Under the pieces are notes generated by a model. It was not told the origin of the DNA and made no database searches. It worked only from the letters and a program-made list of their open reading frames with translations. From contig CAYTTY010000066.1 in NCBI GenBank assembly GCA_964440935.1, positions 1 to 13,290 of the forward strand: a DNA stretch of 13,290 nt, read 5' to 3'. This document shows, piece after piece, positions 13,233 through 13,290 of the stretch (its first letter is position 1; the number at the start of each line of letters is the position of its first letter). Position numbers and translations under genes: made by a program. The stretch is from WJJR01 sp964440935. Lineage in GTDB: Bacteria > Zixibacteria > MSB-5A5 > WJJR01.

Positions 13233-13290
13233 AGCGACTTGCATAATTTCTGTCCGATTCCGCGATCTGGCCAGTGCAATTTACCCCTCA

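Overview
The window looks like chromosomal DNA from a free-living bacterium of the FCB superphylum. A Zixibacteria-like or similar candidate lineage is my best guess, held with moderate confidence and resting on protein architecture rather than a marker gene. The clues are large secreted proteins with a fibronectin-III-like core and a FlgD-like, Por-type C-terminal domain (VFPNPYK, then SGIYIWKV and a terminal GKLVIIK), a PEGA-repeat kinase-like protein, and a DSRCP/GGC lipoprotein of a Bacteroidota-like type. Every gene I accept is on the + strand. I see no transposase, integrase, CRISPR array or phage gene.

Region 1 (1-5038) holds two paralogous secreted proteins, the first cut by the window edge. 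Their last 83 residues are identical. Between them lies a small two-gene operon: a membrane-anchored thioredoxin-fold protein with a CQNC centre (1446-2060) and a secreted 78-residue peptide with eight cysteines (2080-2316). The operon has a candidate promoter whose -35/-10 spacer contains a run of nine C, a long leader with a 14-codon micro-ORF behind a strong Shine-Dalgarno sequence, and a clear hairpin terminator (2367-2407). This is the most likely place for something undescribed: a possibly switchable, disulfide-rich exported peptide with its own redox partner.

Region 2 (5039-5489) has no gene. It is a patchwork of inverted repeats sharing the word GGGGCACC, including a 25-bp imperfect inverted repeat. 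A simpler version of one element follows the first paralogue at 986-1010.

Region 3 (5490-10219) is a phospho-signalling operon: a membrane protein with a kinase-like domain lacking the catalytic residues, followed by PEGA repeats; a tail-anchored protein with one degenerate and one canonical FHA domain; and an intact PP2C phosphatase. Together they look like a scaffold or sensor, a phosphothreonine reader and an eraser, with the active kinase elsewhere.

Region 4 (10220-13290) carries a tRNA-Arg(ACG) with a perfect 10-bp hairpin just upstream, a lipoprotein of unknown function, two hairpins, and a tight run of a small membrane protein, an SDR oxidoreductase with a substituted catalytic pair, and a small cupin.
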